Positions 1 through 6,971 are shown, counted from the first letter of the stretch. The stretch is DNA of 15,820 nt from Thermofilaceae archaeon (GCA_027017165.1 JALURF010000152.1:5508-21327); one strand, 5' to 3'. Made by a program: numbers and translations. The notes: a model not told the origin generated them from the letters alone.

Positions 1-291
1 GGTGATAATCCTCAACTCGTTCGTGCTCTCCCTAAGCCCCCAAAACTGGGTTAACCCATCTATAGCTATAGGAGCTAAAAATACTAGTACTAAAAGTAAA
101 TTGTAACAGAATTTTTTAGCTTTATACCTCGAGAAGAGCCATAAATAACCTACTAGAAGTCCTAGATTCAATGCCGTACAACGCGAACAAAGAGGTAGTT
201 GAAAACCTGCTATGAAGAGCGATCTTGAAGGTATTTGATGACAGAAAAAACTGTTTATATAAAAGAGGAGTTCACAAAGCCAATTACACAT
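1..291 (-). CDS. DUF2085 family membrane protein, N-terminal part (runs off left edge)
   Basis: Partial gene; 97 residues are visible before the window ends, with no stop. The reading frame contains the hallmarks of DUF2085: C17-H-Q followed by P-x-R-S (residues 17-24), then G-F-Q-L-P-L-C-S-R-C-T (29-39), and later A-P-I-A-I-D-G-L-T-Q (73-82) followed by R-x-S-T-N-x-L-R (87-94). A hydrophobic segment at about 40-55 and another at 62-78 are likely membrane helices. The start is an ATG that overlaps the last codons and stop of the upstream PAC2 gene by 8 bases (284-291), so the two are probably translationally coupled. The function of DUF2085 is not known; the conserved Cys/His residues suggest metal or redox chemistry at the membrane, which is inference. 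The family assignment rests on motif recognition. Confidence 0.85.
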   Translation of the reverse strand, partial: MCNWLCELLFYINSFFCHQIPSRSLFIAGFQLPLCSRCTALNLGLLVGYLWLFSRYKAKKFCYNLLLVLVFLAPIAIDGLTQFWGLRESTNELRIIT

Positions 292-1051
292 ACCAAGGCT
301 GTTCAGGCTCCCTTCTCCTCCTTTCTTCCACTCTCTCCCAGATTTCTCTGAGCTTAACCATTTCCTCTTCTTTTCTTCTGAAATCTTTTATCATTTTGTC
401 CAGGTCCTCTAGACTGATCTTTATTTTTAAAATCTCTACCAGCGCTTTAACCACCTCTCTGGCAGCTTCCGGATCGACGTACGTCCTCTGGACTGATCCC
501 ATCAGGATAAATGTTTTAAAACCTCTTATTTTTGCAAGTCCCGGCAGTACTCCGCAAGCCCCCGTAACTGAACCACTGGATGAAACTTTAAACCCGAGCT
601 TTTTAAGATATTCTATAGTTTCGGGATCGTCAGCCGTACAAAACACTCTGCTCTCTTCCCCCGCAGCCGTCGTACCACATACGGCGATCACCATTTTACC
701 CCCCATTTTTTCAAAATACTCGAGAACTTTTTCGGCGACCTCGTATTGTCCCCAGGCTACGGGCTGCGTATTACCAGCTAGGAAAATTATATCGTTTTCT
801 TCACCCTTGTATAGATAAAATTCATACCTAGGCAGGTTAAACGTTCCGTCTATCTCGATGAATATGCCCGCATTTCCCTGAGGGAGTAAGAGGTGGGAAG
901 AATATAGCTCAGCTATTTTAGGGAGTTTAAGCTCTTCAACGATATAATCCACAGCTAGCTTGCCTACTAAGCCTAAACCCGGCAATCCCTGTACTAGTAT
1001 CGGGTCTTTAAGTTTTGGTTTCTCGTATTCTACTAGCTTAATAAACGCCAT
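284..1051 (-). CDS. PAC2-family proteasome assembly chaperone
   Basis: A 255-residue cytosolic protein of the archaeal PAC2 (Pba/DUF75) family. The N-terminal strand and glycine motif L-V-Q-G-L-P-G-L-G-L-V-G is near residues 19-30, with further family motifs such as V-C-G-T-T-A (about 124-129) and the G-A-C-G-V-L-P-G-L segment. The C-terminal quarter (about 205-250) is a charged amphipathic helix rich in Glu, Lys and Arg, likely coiled coil. The protein ends Pro-Trp-Tyr-Val, a fit to the HbYX tail that such chaperones and proteasome activators use to dock on the 20S alpha ring. I chose the ATG at 1051 over an in-frame TTG at 1063: a TATA-like element near 1083-1092 would start transcription near 1061, giving a short leader. 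The gene is first in an operon with the overlapping DUF2085 gene. Family confidence is high; the precise partner is inferred. Confidence 0.9.
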   Translation of the reverse strand: MAFIKLVEYEKPKLKDPILVQGLPGLGLVGKLAVDYIVEELKLPKIAELYSSHLLLPQGNAGIFIEIDGTFNLPRYEFYLYKGEENDIIFLAGNTQPVAWGQYEVAEKVLEYFEKMGGKMVIAVCGTTAAGEESRVFCTADDPETIEYLKKLGFKVSSSGSVTGACGVLPGLAKIRGFKTFILMGSVQRTYVDPEAAREVVKALVEILKIKISLEDLDKMIKDFRRKEEEMVKLREIWERVEERRRREPEQPWYV

Positions 1052-1123
1052 TCCGATGCCCAAACCCTATGAAGGGGAATTAATTATTAAATCTTGCCTT
1101 AAATCCGGTGCTCCAGTTAAAAG

Positions 1124-1131
1124 AAATATAT
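1124..1131 (+). promoter_or_regulatory. TATA box for the C/D sRNA and downstream operon
   Basis: The sequence AAATATAT is preceded by a purine-rich BRE-like stretch (AAAAGA). Counting about 26 bases from its centre places the transcription start at 1153-1155, directly before the C box of the predicted sRNA. The same transcript could continue into the HerA-like gene at 1227. Confidence 0.5.
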
Positions 1132-1152
1132 CACAAAACACTTAGTATATTG

Positions 1153-1208
1153 TTGGTGATGAAACTGTCCCAAACCGAGCGGGTGAGGCTTCTCCTCCTT
1201 TACTGATT
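1153..1208 (+). ncRNA. Probable C/D-box 2'-O-methylation guide sRNA
   Basis: The boxes occur in the order and spacing of archaeal C/D sRNAs. Box C is GTGATGA at 1156-1162. A 12-base guide at 1163-1174 leads to D' (CCGA, 1175-1178). Four bases later comes a degenerate C' (GTGAGGC, 1183-1189), then a 13-base guide at 1190-1202 and box D (CTGA, 1203-1206). A TATA box at 1124-1131 is about 26 bases before box C. By the box+5 rule the D' guide would direct methylation of the second G of an RNA reading UUUGGGACAGUU, and the D guide the first G of UAAAGGAGGAGAA. I could not assign a known rRNA or tRNA target with certainty, and no strong terminal stem is visible. Box D ends 20 bases before the HerA-like start codon, so processing from that mRNA leader is possible. 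Confidence 0.62.
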
Positions 1209-1226
1209 TAGCGTTGAGGCGGGAAA

Positions 1227-2423
1227 ATGCAGATTAAATCTAAACGAGGAGATGAAGTTAGATTGTACTGTGATCTAGAGGAGAGAATCGAGCTCAGCGA
1301 GCTCATAGAAATTTCCGAAGAGGATAGAAGCGTCGTAGTGCAAGTAGTGGATATAGAGCAGGATTCCGAACTCTTGCTAGCTGGGGAAAAGGGGCGAGAA
1401 GTCGTAGCTAAGATAAGGCTAGAGGGTATAGGGGGAGAACGCCGCATATATAAGGCGTGGAGCGGGTGGTTTCCTTCTACACCAATGTTTATAAAAAAGG
1501 TAAAAGCGAACGATGTATTAGCTCCAGACGACTGGCAGGAGAATTTCCCTCTAGGCCGTGAGAGAGTTAGCGGAGATATTTTAAAAATTTCTCCTAGAGA
1601 TTTCTGGACTTTAAACGTAATAGCTGGCATGCGGTCCGATGCCTTGTTAAGCGCTTTGGCTACTATTTTCTGTTTGAAAGAGTATAAGGTGACTGTGATC
1701 GATACCACGGGAGGTTTTATCAAAAATTTAGATAGAACTGTTAAGAATAAGTTTAAAGTGCTTAAGCTCGGTGAGGATTTTAAACTTCCATTTTCCGCGC
1801 TTAACAGGGATTTTCTCGCTATCTATGGGTGGTCCGAGCCCTTTATCACCCTTTTTGAGAGTATTTATGAAAAGAATAAAGAGATACCATTTAGAGAGCT
1901 TCTAGTAGAATTATCGCTAAGGAAAGATACGGATTTATTCATAGATTTTTTACAATCACTAGGTAGCATATTGACGATCGGAGAAAAAGAGCCGAATTTA
2001 GAAAAGAATCTGATAATAGACGTTTCTGAACATAAAGGTCCCCGAGCTTTACTTACGATTCTATACTATCTCGCAAAACCGGATTACCGCTACACGCTCA
2101 TCACGAATATCCGCCCGCTTAACATACCCGATTTAGAAAAACTAGCAAGGCTCTTAGTATCTTTAAGAAAACCCGTATTCTTGGATATAGGCGTCGATAC
2201 TGAGTTAAGTATTCTGTTACGCTATGCTGTAAATTTACTCTTTACAGGTCCTTATAATAGACTTCTTGAGGACATTTTTCCTCTACTAGAACAGGAGGAA
2301 CCACTATTACGTAAATTGTCATCAGAGGAATTCCTAGTTAATGGTTTAATGACTAAAAATACTCCATTAATATTGACTATGATTAGAAGCGAGGATTTTG
2401 GAGGTAGCCATGTTCTTTTCTAG
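1227..2423 (+). CDS. HerA/DUF87-like protein lacking the P-loop (pseudo-ATPase)
   Basis: This 398-residue protein follows the architecture of archaeal HerA-type hexameric helicases. Residues 1-100 resemble the N-terminal HAS barrel, with the pattern V-V-x-V-V-D-I and a later V-V-A-K-I-R-L segment. L-G-R at 109-111 precedes the core. Where HerA has its Walker A loop (G-M-T-G-A-G-K-S) this protein reads A-G-M-R-S-D-A-L-L (133-141), without the lysine, the Ser/Thr or the glycines. The next strand, V-I-D-T-T-G-G-F (157-164), sits where HerA has V-I-D-P-H-G-E-Y. The C-terminal part (300-390) keeps the HerA-like layout ending in N-G-x(5)-T-P-L-I. ATP hydrolysis is therefore unlikely; a structural or regulatory role is inference. 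The ATG has a GAGG element 8-11 bases upstream. It overlaps the next gene by 14 bases. Confidence 0.7.
   Translation: MQIKSKRGDEVRLYCDLEERIELSELIEISEEDRSVVVQVVDIEQDSELLLAGEKGREVVAKIRLEGIGGERRIYKAWSGWFPSTPMFIKKVKANDVLAPDDWQENFPLGRERVSGDILKISPRDFWTLNVIAGMRSDALLSALATIFCLKEYKVTVIDTTGGFIKNLDRTVKNKFKVLKLGEDFKLPFSALNRDFLAIYGWSEPFITLFESIYEKNKEIPFRELLVELSLRKDTDLFIDFLQSLGSILTIGEKEPNLEKNLIIDVSEHKGPRALLTILYYLAKPDYRYTLITNIRPLNIPDLEKLARLLVSLRKPVFLDIGVDTELSILLRYAVNLLFTGPYNRLLEDIFPLLEQEEPLLRKLSSEEFLVNGLMTKNTPLILTMIRSEDFGGSHVLF
2404..2406 (+). promoter_or_regulatory. Shine-Dalgarno region deciding the DUF72 start (within GGAGGT)
   Basis: A strong GGAGGT motif at about 2400-2405 lies four bases before the ATG at 2410, inside the 3' end of the HerA-like gene. 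It favours that ATG over the in-frame TTG at 2398 and indicates translational coupling. Confidence 0.5.
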
Positions 2424-3594
2424 AGTATACATAGGAACTTCAGGTTGGGATTATGATGATTGGATAGGCCCCTTCTATACTAGCGAAAAACACCTGTTTT
2501 CACAGTATATTGAAATATTCAATACCGTGGAAATAAATTCGACTTTTTACTCCTATCCATCCATTAATTTTATCAAAGGGCTAGCTAGAGTAGCCCCGCC
2601 CGGCTTCCGTTTTTCAGCAAAAATTCCTAAGGAGATAACTCATAAAAAACGATTAAATCCTTCTTTGGGAATCGAAAATGATTTAAATCGTTTTCTGAAA
2701 ATAATGGATCCTTTGAGGAGTAACAGGTTACTCGGAGCTTTTCTGATTCAGCTCCCGCCTATTACAGTAGAGGAAGTCCCCTATTTCGAAGATTTTCTAA
2801 ACGTATTGCCCACGGATAGGTATAGATTTGCAATTGAATTTAGACATGAGTCGTGGCTTAGCGATAAGGTATATTCGCTTCTAGAAAAATATAATGTAGC
2901 TTTTACGGTAGTAGATGAACCGCTACTACCTCCCGTGATAAAAATTACAGCTGGCTTCGCATACATAAGGTGGCACGGCAGAGGAGATAAGCCTTGGTAT
3001 TACTACATGTATTCTATGAAAGAGCTTGAAGAGTGGAAACCTAGAGTAAAGAAGATAATGGAAGAAGTTGGCATCGTCTTCGGCTATTTTAACAATCATT
3101 TTAGAGGTTATGCGCCTACAAATGCTCTACAAATGTTAAATTTGCTCGGTTTAATCAACAGTAGACAGCGGAGGAAATTGCAAGAGATAGAGTACTATTT
3201 CCAGAGAAAGGTAGTAGAACTTGTAAAGGAAAAAGCAAGAAAATTCGAATTTGAGAAAGCTAGCATAGAAGATCTGTTATTGCTCTTCTTAAATAGAAAA
3301 CGCTTAGAGCGAGGTAGAGAGATCCCCGATTCACGGCTTGAAATATACAGGATTGATAAGGAAAAAATAGAGGCGAAGGTAAAAGATTACACTGTAATTA
3401 TAGATTTAAAGGATAAAAGAGTACTTCATGATTGCGCGGACTGGGAAAAACGTTGTGCATCTATGCAATTCTGTAAACATTTAGCCAAGCTATTCTTCAG
3501 CATGCCTGAAGAACTTGCTCGAAAAGTATTGACTGATATAGCAACCAATATAGACGATTGGGAATTTACAACCCCCAAATCTAGTAGGGTTTAA
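2410..3594 (+). CDS. DUF72 (YecE-like) protein with C-terminal SWIM-like zinc site
   Basis: The protein has 394 residues from the preferred ATG. The first 250 residues are a DUF72 TIM-barrel-like domain: G-T-S-G-W-D-Y near 9-15, E-I-N-S-T-F-Y (41-47), A-I-E-F-R-H-E-S-W (141-149), Y-I-R-W-H-G-R (185-191) and F-N-N-H-F-x-G-Y-A-P-x-N-A (227-239). These are the conserved surface motifs of this family of unknown function. A helical linker (about 255-305) leads to a C-terminal module with V-L-H-D-C (C342), C349 and C355-K-H357, a Cx6CxxxxxCxH arrangement like a SWIM zinc finger but with a wider first pair. SWIM fingers usually bind nucleic acid or protein. The gene is the second cistron of the HerA-like operon and converges on the TrmB gene, overlapping it by 14 bases (3581-3594). 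Confidence 0.85.
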   Translation: MFFSRVYIGTSGWDYDDWIGPFYTSEKHLFSQYIEIFNTVEINSTFYSYPSINFIKGLARVAPPGFRFSAKIPKEITHKKRLNPSLGIENDLNRFLKIMDPLRSNRLLGAFLIQLPPITVEEVPYFEDFLNVLPTDRYRFAIEFRHESWLSDKVYSLLEKYNVAFTVVDEPLLPPVIKITAGFAYIRWHGRGDKPWYYYMYSMKELEEWKPRVKKIMEEVGIVFGYFNNHFRGYAPTNALQMLNLLGLINSRQRRKLQEIEYYFQRKVVELVKEKARKFEFEKASIEDLLLLFLNRKRLERGREIPDSRLEIYRIDKEKIEAKVKDYTVIIDLKDKRVLHDCADWEKRCASMQFCKHLAKLFFSMPEELARKVLTDIATNIDDWEFTTPKSSRV

Positions 3595-4330
3595 TAATCC
3601 TTGCCTTAACTCTATATAATGTCTCGGCATAATCGTCCACCCACATGTGCTCAAACATTATAGCGTAATCTTTTAAAACGTCTTCCTCGCTGGACACAAA
3701 ACCGCCTCTGATTCTCATCTTAACTACATAGCTGAAAACAGTTTTAGAGTCCAGTATTCCTAAAAGCATGGGCCTGGCTGGCTCTATATACCTAATATAG
3801 CTCGGCGGTCCTGCGGGTGAATTAATAAATACCTCATCGCTAGTAGCTATCCTTACGTCAAGTCCCTGTCCAGTAGCATAATCGAATTTCTTAATAATTC
3901 TCCTATTTAAGAGCGAGAAATTAGGCACGTATACCCAAATTCTAACTCGACACGTCTCCAGTAATCTTTCAAACTCCCTTTTCAAAGAAGTCCCATCAGC
4001 AAAGTAGAAAGTTCCTCTAATTCTTTTATCAATAATTTTACCAGCTACCTTTTCTAAAAAGGCCTTAAAATACTGAATTCGGCTCTGAACCAATTCTTCA
4101 AAAACTCGCTTATCTGTTGTTATCGTATACCGTGAAGGCTTACCTTCAACTTTTAAGACTAGACCTTGAATGAGAAGTTCTCTAAGTACGGTATATAAGT
4201 GTGGCCTGGGAATCCCCGTTAGCTCTACAAGCTCATCAACGCTTAACGGCTTGTGCTCTATTAAAGCTGCTAATACTTTAGCTTTCCTCGGAGGAAAACC
4301 CAAGTTGATAAGTCCTTCTTCCAACTCCAT
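3581..4330 (-). CDS. TrmB-family transcriptional regulator
   Basis: This 249-residue DNA-binding regulator has an N-terminal winged helix at about 1-75: L-G-F-P-P-R-K-A-K-V-L-A-A-L, then L-T-G-I-P-R-P-H-L-Y-T-V-L as recognition helix, then the wing with G-K-P-S-R-Y. A short helix (80-100) leads to a phospholipase-D-like effector domain (about 105-240), as in TrmB-like proteins. It is shorter than full-length TrmB sugar sensors and lacks the extra C-terminal sugar-binding sandwich, so the ligand is uncertain. The start is supported by a TATA element at 4351-4358, centred 24-25 bases before the ATG, implying a leaderless mRNA. That TATA box is the centre of an 18-base palindrome (4346-4363), which suggests autoregulation. 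The gene is divergent from fructose-bisphosphate aldolase/phosphatase, whose promoter carries the same operator; control of gluconeogenesis is the natural inference. Confidence 0.88.
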   Translation of the reverse strand: MELEEGLINLGFPPRKAKVLAALIEHKPLSVDELVELTGIPRPHLYTVLRELLIQGLVLKVEGKPSRYTITTDKRVFEELVQSRIQYFKAFLEKVAGKIIDKRIRGTFYFADGTSLKREFERLLETCRVRIWVYVPNFSLLNRRIIKKFDYATGQGLDVRIATSDEVFINSPAGPPSYIRYIEPARPMLLGILDSKTVFSYVVKMRIRGGFVSSEEDVLKDYAIMFEHMWVDDYAETLYRVKARIIKPY

Positions 4331-4345
4331 AAGCTGAACACCAGC

Positions 4346-4363
4346 TACTACTTATAAGTAGTA
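4346..4363. promoter_or_regulatory. Operator 1: palindrome over the TrmB-gene TATA box
   Basis: This perfect 18-base palindrome has arms TACTACT and AGTAGTA with the spacer TATA. Its core doubles as the TATA box for the regulator gene (ATG at 4330), so occupancy should block TBP. This fits autorepression. The same arms recur at 4501-4518. Confidence 0.75.
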
Positions 4364-4500
4364 TTATCCTAAAATATGTTCCTCTCACGATAACGTATAA
4401 GACCGCATAACACGTCATCACAGTTAAGAGCAATCGGCCGAACATAGAAGCTGTACCTTAGCAACTCTATTCTAAATGAACACGAAGTGATAGCTAAAAT

Positions 4501-4518
4501 TACTACTGAATAGTAGTA
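4501..4518. promoter_or_regulatory. Operator 2: same inverted repeat upstream of the aldolase/phosphatase promoter
   Basis: The arms TACTACT and AGTAGTA are identical to operator 1, with a four-base spacer GAAT. It ends 14 bases before the TATA box of the aldolase/phosphatase gene (4533-4540). In TrmBL1-type control a site upstream of BRE/TATA is typical of activation. I found no third copy in the window. Confidence 0.75.
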
Positions 4519-4532
4519 CATAGACGAGGTAG

Positions 4533-4540
4533 AAATATAT
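4533..4540 (+). promoter_or_regulatory. TATA box of fructose-bisphosphate aldolase/phosphatase gene
   Basis: AAATATAT, centred about 36 bases before the GTG start, predicts a transcription start near 4562. The roughly 11-base leader contains GGTGA (4564-4568), a match to the archaeal anti-Shine-Dalgarno, four bases before the start codon. Confidence 0.6.
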
Positions 4541-4572
4541 ACTCCCTCCACGTTGCAGGCAAGGGTGAAAAT

Positions 4573-5712
4573 GTGAAAGTCACCGTAACCCTAATAAAGG
4601 CAGATATCGGAGGATGGGTAGGTCATTCAACCGTACACCCTAAGCAATTGGAATTAGCTAGAAAAAAGCTACAAGAAGCTAAGGAAAATGGTCTACTTAT
4701 AGACTACTACGTTTTCAATGTAGGCGACGACGTACAACTACTCATGACTCACACCAAGGGAGAAAGCAATCCAGAAATACACAAACTAGCCTGGGACACA
4801 TTTGTCGAAATAACAGAGAAGGTGAGCAAACCGCTAAAACTCTACGGCGCCGGACAAGACTTGCTAGCTGAAGCCTTTAGCGGAAACGTTAGAGGAATGG
4901 GACCTGGAGTAGCTGAAATGGAAATAGAAGAAAGGAAGAGTGAGCCAATCATAGTATTCGCCGCTGACAAGACAGCACCCTCAGCATGGAACTTCCCACT
5001 CTACAAAATGTTCGCAGACCCATTTAACACTGCAGGATTAGTTATAGATCCCAGCATGCACGACGGCTTTAAGTTCGAGGTTATGGATACCTTGGAGAAT
5101 AAGGTAGTGATTTTAAACGCACCTGAAGAGCTTTACGATCTCTTAGCTCTGATCGGATCTTATGAACGATACGTAATTAGGAGAGTGTGGAGGAAAAGAG
5201 ATAACTTAATAGCCGCCGTCGCCAGCGTGACTAGGCTAAGCTTAATCGCCGGGAAATATGTGGGTAAAGATGACCCTGTACTGATTGTAAGGGCTCAGCA
5301 CGGACTTCCAGCCGTTGGCGAAGTTCTCGAGGCGTTTTCGTTCCCGCACTTAGTTGAAGGATTTATGAGAGGTTCTCACTATGGACCTCTAATGCCCGTT
5401 AGTCTTAAAGATGCCCAGTGTACGAGATTTGACGGTCCACCCAGAGTTGTTGGTCTCGGTTTCCAGCTACATAATGGCATCTTGGAGGGCCCAAGAGATT
5501 TATTCGATGATCCAGCGTTCGACTATACTAGAAGACTCGCACAGGAGATTACTGATTACGTTAGGAGACATGGGCCGTTTGAACCTCACAGGCTTCCAAG
5601 TGCTGAAATGGAGTACACGACGTTGCCCGGCGTACTGGAGAAGTTGAAGGATAGATTTATTCCTGCTGAAAAAGTCGAGGCTAAAATAAAGGAAACGGAG
5701 GTCCACGAGTAA
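4573..5712 (+). CDS. fbp: Fructose-1,6-bisphosphate aldolase/phosphatase (bifunctional, class V)
   Basis: This cytosolic gluconeogenic enzyme condenses dihydroxyacetone phosphate with glyceraldehyde-3-phosphate and dephosphorylates the product to fructose-6-phosphate. At 379 residues it has the usual family length, and the catalytic set known from Sulfolobus and Thermoproteus homologues falls at the same numbers here. Schiff-base Lys232, Tyr229 and Tyr348 are present. So are the magnesium ligands Asp11, His18, Asp52, Asp53, Gln95, Asp132, Asp233 and Asp234, and phosphate-site Lys133. The start is GTG at 4573; an ATG two bases earlier is out of frame and stops at once. It is divergent from a TrmB-type regulator and has a candidate operator just upstream of its TATA box. 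A T-rich terminator follows. I see no missing residues, so the enzyme should be fully active. Confidence 0.97.
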   Translation: MKVTVTLIKADIGGWVGHSTVHPKQLELARKKLQEAKENGLLIDYYVFNVGDDVQLLMTHTKGESNPEIHKLAWDTFVEITEKVSKPLKLYGAGQDLLAEAFSGNVRGMGPGVAEMEIEERKSEPIIVFAADKTAPSAWNFPLYKMFADPFNTAGLVIDPSMHDGFKFEVMDTLENKVVILNAPEELYDLLALIGSYERYVIRRVWRKRDNLIAAVASVTRLSLIAGKYVGKDDPVLIVRAQHGLPAVGEVLEAFSFPHLVEGFMRGSHYGPLMPVSLKDAQCTRFDGPPRVVGLGFQLHNGILEGPRDLFDDPAFDYTRRLAQEITDYVRRHGPFEPHRLPSAEMEYTTLPGVLEKLKDRFIPAEKVEAKIKETEVHE

Positions 5713-5717
5713 CCTAA

Positions 5718-5734
5718 CATTTTATTTTTCTTTG
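5718..5734 (+). terminator. T-rich terminator after the aldolase/phosphatase gene
   Basis: A run dominated by T (ATTTTATTTTTCTTT) begins about 6 bases after the stop codon, without a hairpin. This is the usual form of an intrinsic archaeal terminator. Confidence 0.55.
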
Positions 5735-5793
5735 CTAATATTGTTAATAATGTAGCCTATTTGCCCGTTTAGTTGATATTGCTTGAGATAAAG

Positions 5794-5800
5794 TTATATT
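5794..5800 (+). promoter_or_regulatory. TATA box of the M24 peptidase gene
   Basis: TTATATT is centred at 5797, exactly 26 bases before the ATG at 5823. It supports a leaderless start there rather than the in-frame TTG at 5805. Confidence 0.55.
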
Positions 5801-5822
5801 GTAGTTGGTTTTTTGGTCTAGT

Positions 5823-6941
5823 ATGTTTATGGAAAAAATATTTCGTAAACGCATAGAATCTCTTTTTTCTAAGTTAGCTGTTGAAGATATCGATGCTGTG
5901 GTGCTAACTAATCCTTATAACGGGTTTTACTTTACTGGCTTTGACTGCGCTGTAGCCACTATTTTAGTTAGAGCTGCTGAGCCAGTATTAGTGGTTCCAC
6001 GCCTAGAGTATCTGAGGGCTAAGAAGGAGACTGTTTACGGCGAAGTCATCGGTATTAGTTCTTACGAAGCTGAAATAGGCCCTTACGAGAGAGTTTTCAT
6101 AGGAAAAACTTGGGATTTAGTGAATAATATCCTTAGTGAGTATGGAGTTAGAGGTAAGGTGGGAGTTGACAGAGCTAATCTCAAAGTCGACGAACATGAG
6201 AAGTTGGTTAAGACTCTGAGTAGAGAGATAACAGACATTACTAAGGCTGTAGTCAGCCTGCGTAGCATAAAATCGGAAGAAGAATTGAAAGCTATAAGAA
6301 AAGCTATAAGAGTAGCAGAGGAAGCTATGAGGAGAGCTTCAAACTGTCTTGAGAAAGGGGTAACCGAGGAGGAGGTGGCAAGCGAAATTGAGAGAGTGTT
6401 TAGGCTTAACCATGCCGATCGTTCTTTCAATACTATAGTGGCTTTTGGAGAAAATGCGGCTTATCCTCACGCTAAGCCCGGAGATAGAGAATTGAAAGAA
6501 GGCGATTTAATTATAATCGATTTGGGAGCCAAGATATACGGTTATTGTAGTGATATAACTAGAACTTTTATATGTGGAAAGGCTTCGGAGAAACAATTAA
6601 AGATTTTTAACGCTGTTCTAGAAGCTCAACGTACCGCAATTGAATCTATCAGATCGGGGAAGAAAGCCGCTGAAGTAGATAAAGCTGCTAGAGAAACTTT
6701 AAAACAACATGGACTGAGCGCATACTTTAATCATGGACTAGGGCATGGAGTGGGACTTGAAATTCATGAAAGCCCTACGTTGAATCCCGCAAGCAAGGAT
6801 ACGCTCTTGAGTGGAATGGTGGTTACCGTGGAGCCCGGAGTTTACTTGGAGAGATACGGCGGCGTGAGAATTGAGGATATGGTATTAGTGGTTGAGGGAG
6901 GTTGCGAAGTATTGACGAGTTTTGAACGTTTATTTTTCTAA
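5823..6941 (+). CDS. M24-family Xaa-Pro dipeptidase/aminopeptidase
   Basis: This 372-residue metallopeptidase should release residues N-terminal to proline, or split Xaa-Pro dipeptides, in the cytosol. A creatinase-like N-terminal domain (about 1-135) contains T-N-P-Y-N-G-F-Y-F-T-G. It is followed by the pita-bread catalytic domain (about 140-370). All five metal ligands are visible: Asp233 (I-I-D-L-G), Asp244 (D-I-T-R-T), His308 (G-H-G-V-G), Glu337 (V-E-P-G-V) and Glu351 (R-I-E-D). The catalytic histidine of P-H-A-K-P is at 216. Leaderless initiation at 5823 is preferred; a second ATG at 5829 is the alternative. The DUF99 gene follows 30 bases later and is probably cotranscribed. Whether the enzyme is a dipeptidase (PepQ-like) or an aminopeptidase cannot be decided from sequence alone. 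Confidence 0.93.
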   Translation: MFMEKIFRKRIESLFSKLAVEDIDAVVLTNPYNGFYFTGFDCAVATILVRAAEPVLVVPRLEYLRAKKETVYGEVIGISSYEAEIGPYERVFIGKTWDLVNNILSEYGVRGKVGVDRANLKVDEHEKLVKTLSREITDITKAVVSLRSIKSEEELKAIRKAIRVAEEAMRRASNCLEKGVTEEEVASEIERVFRLNHADRSFNTIVAFGENAAYPHAKPGDRELKEGDLIIIDLGAKIYGYCSDITRTFICGKASEKQLKIFNAVLEAQRTAIESIRSGKKAAEVDKAARETLKQHGLSAYFNHGLGHGVGLEIHESPTLNPASKDTLLSGMVVTVEPGVYLERYGGVRIEDMVLVVEGGCEVLTSFERLFF

Positions 6942-6971
6942 CCCTATTAACTACAGTTATTAGGCGAAAGA

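Noticed and set aside
225..818. A 197-residue plus-strand frame opposite PAC2
   Set aside because: It is a Ser/Leu-rich shadow of the well-supported minus-strand PAC2 and DUF2085 genes.
1208..1723. A 171-residue minus-strand frame opposite the HerA-like gene
   Set aside because: It is a low-complexity Ser-rich shadow of the plus-strand gene with no homology features.
2907..2930. Inverted repeat GGTAGTAG-N8-CTACTACC inside the DUF72 gene, resembling the operator arms
   Set aside because: The arms point the opposite way with an eight-base spacer, and it lies in the middle of a coding region; it is explained by V-V-D-E-P-L-L-P codons.
4405..4425. GTGATGA on the minus strand in the TrmB upstream region as a C box
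   Set aside because: No D or D' box follows at a suitable distance.
4369..4551. A 60-residue minus-strand frame in the TrmB/aldolase regulatory region
   Set aside because: It covers both promoters and an operator, shows no recognisable protein motif and has no supported start.
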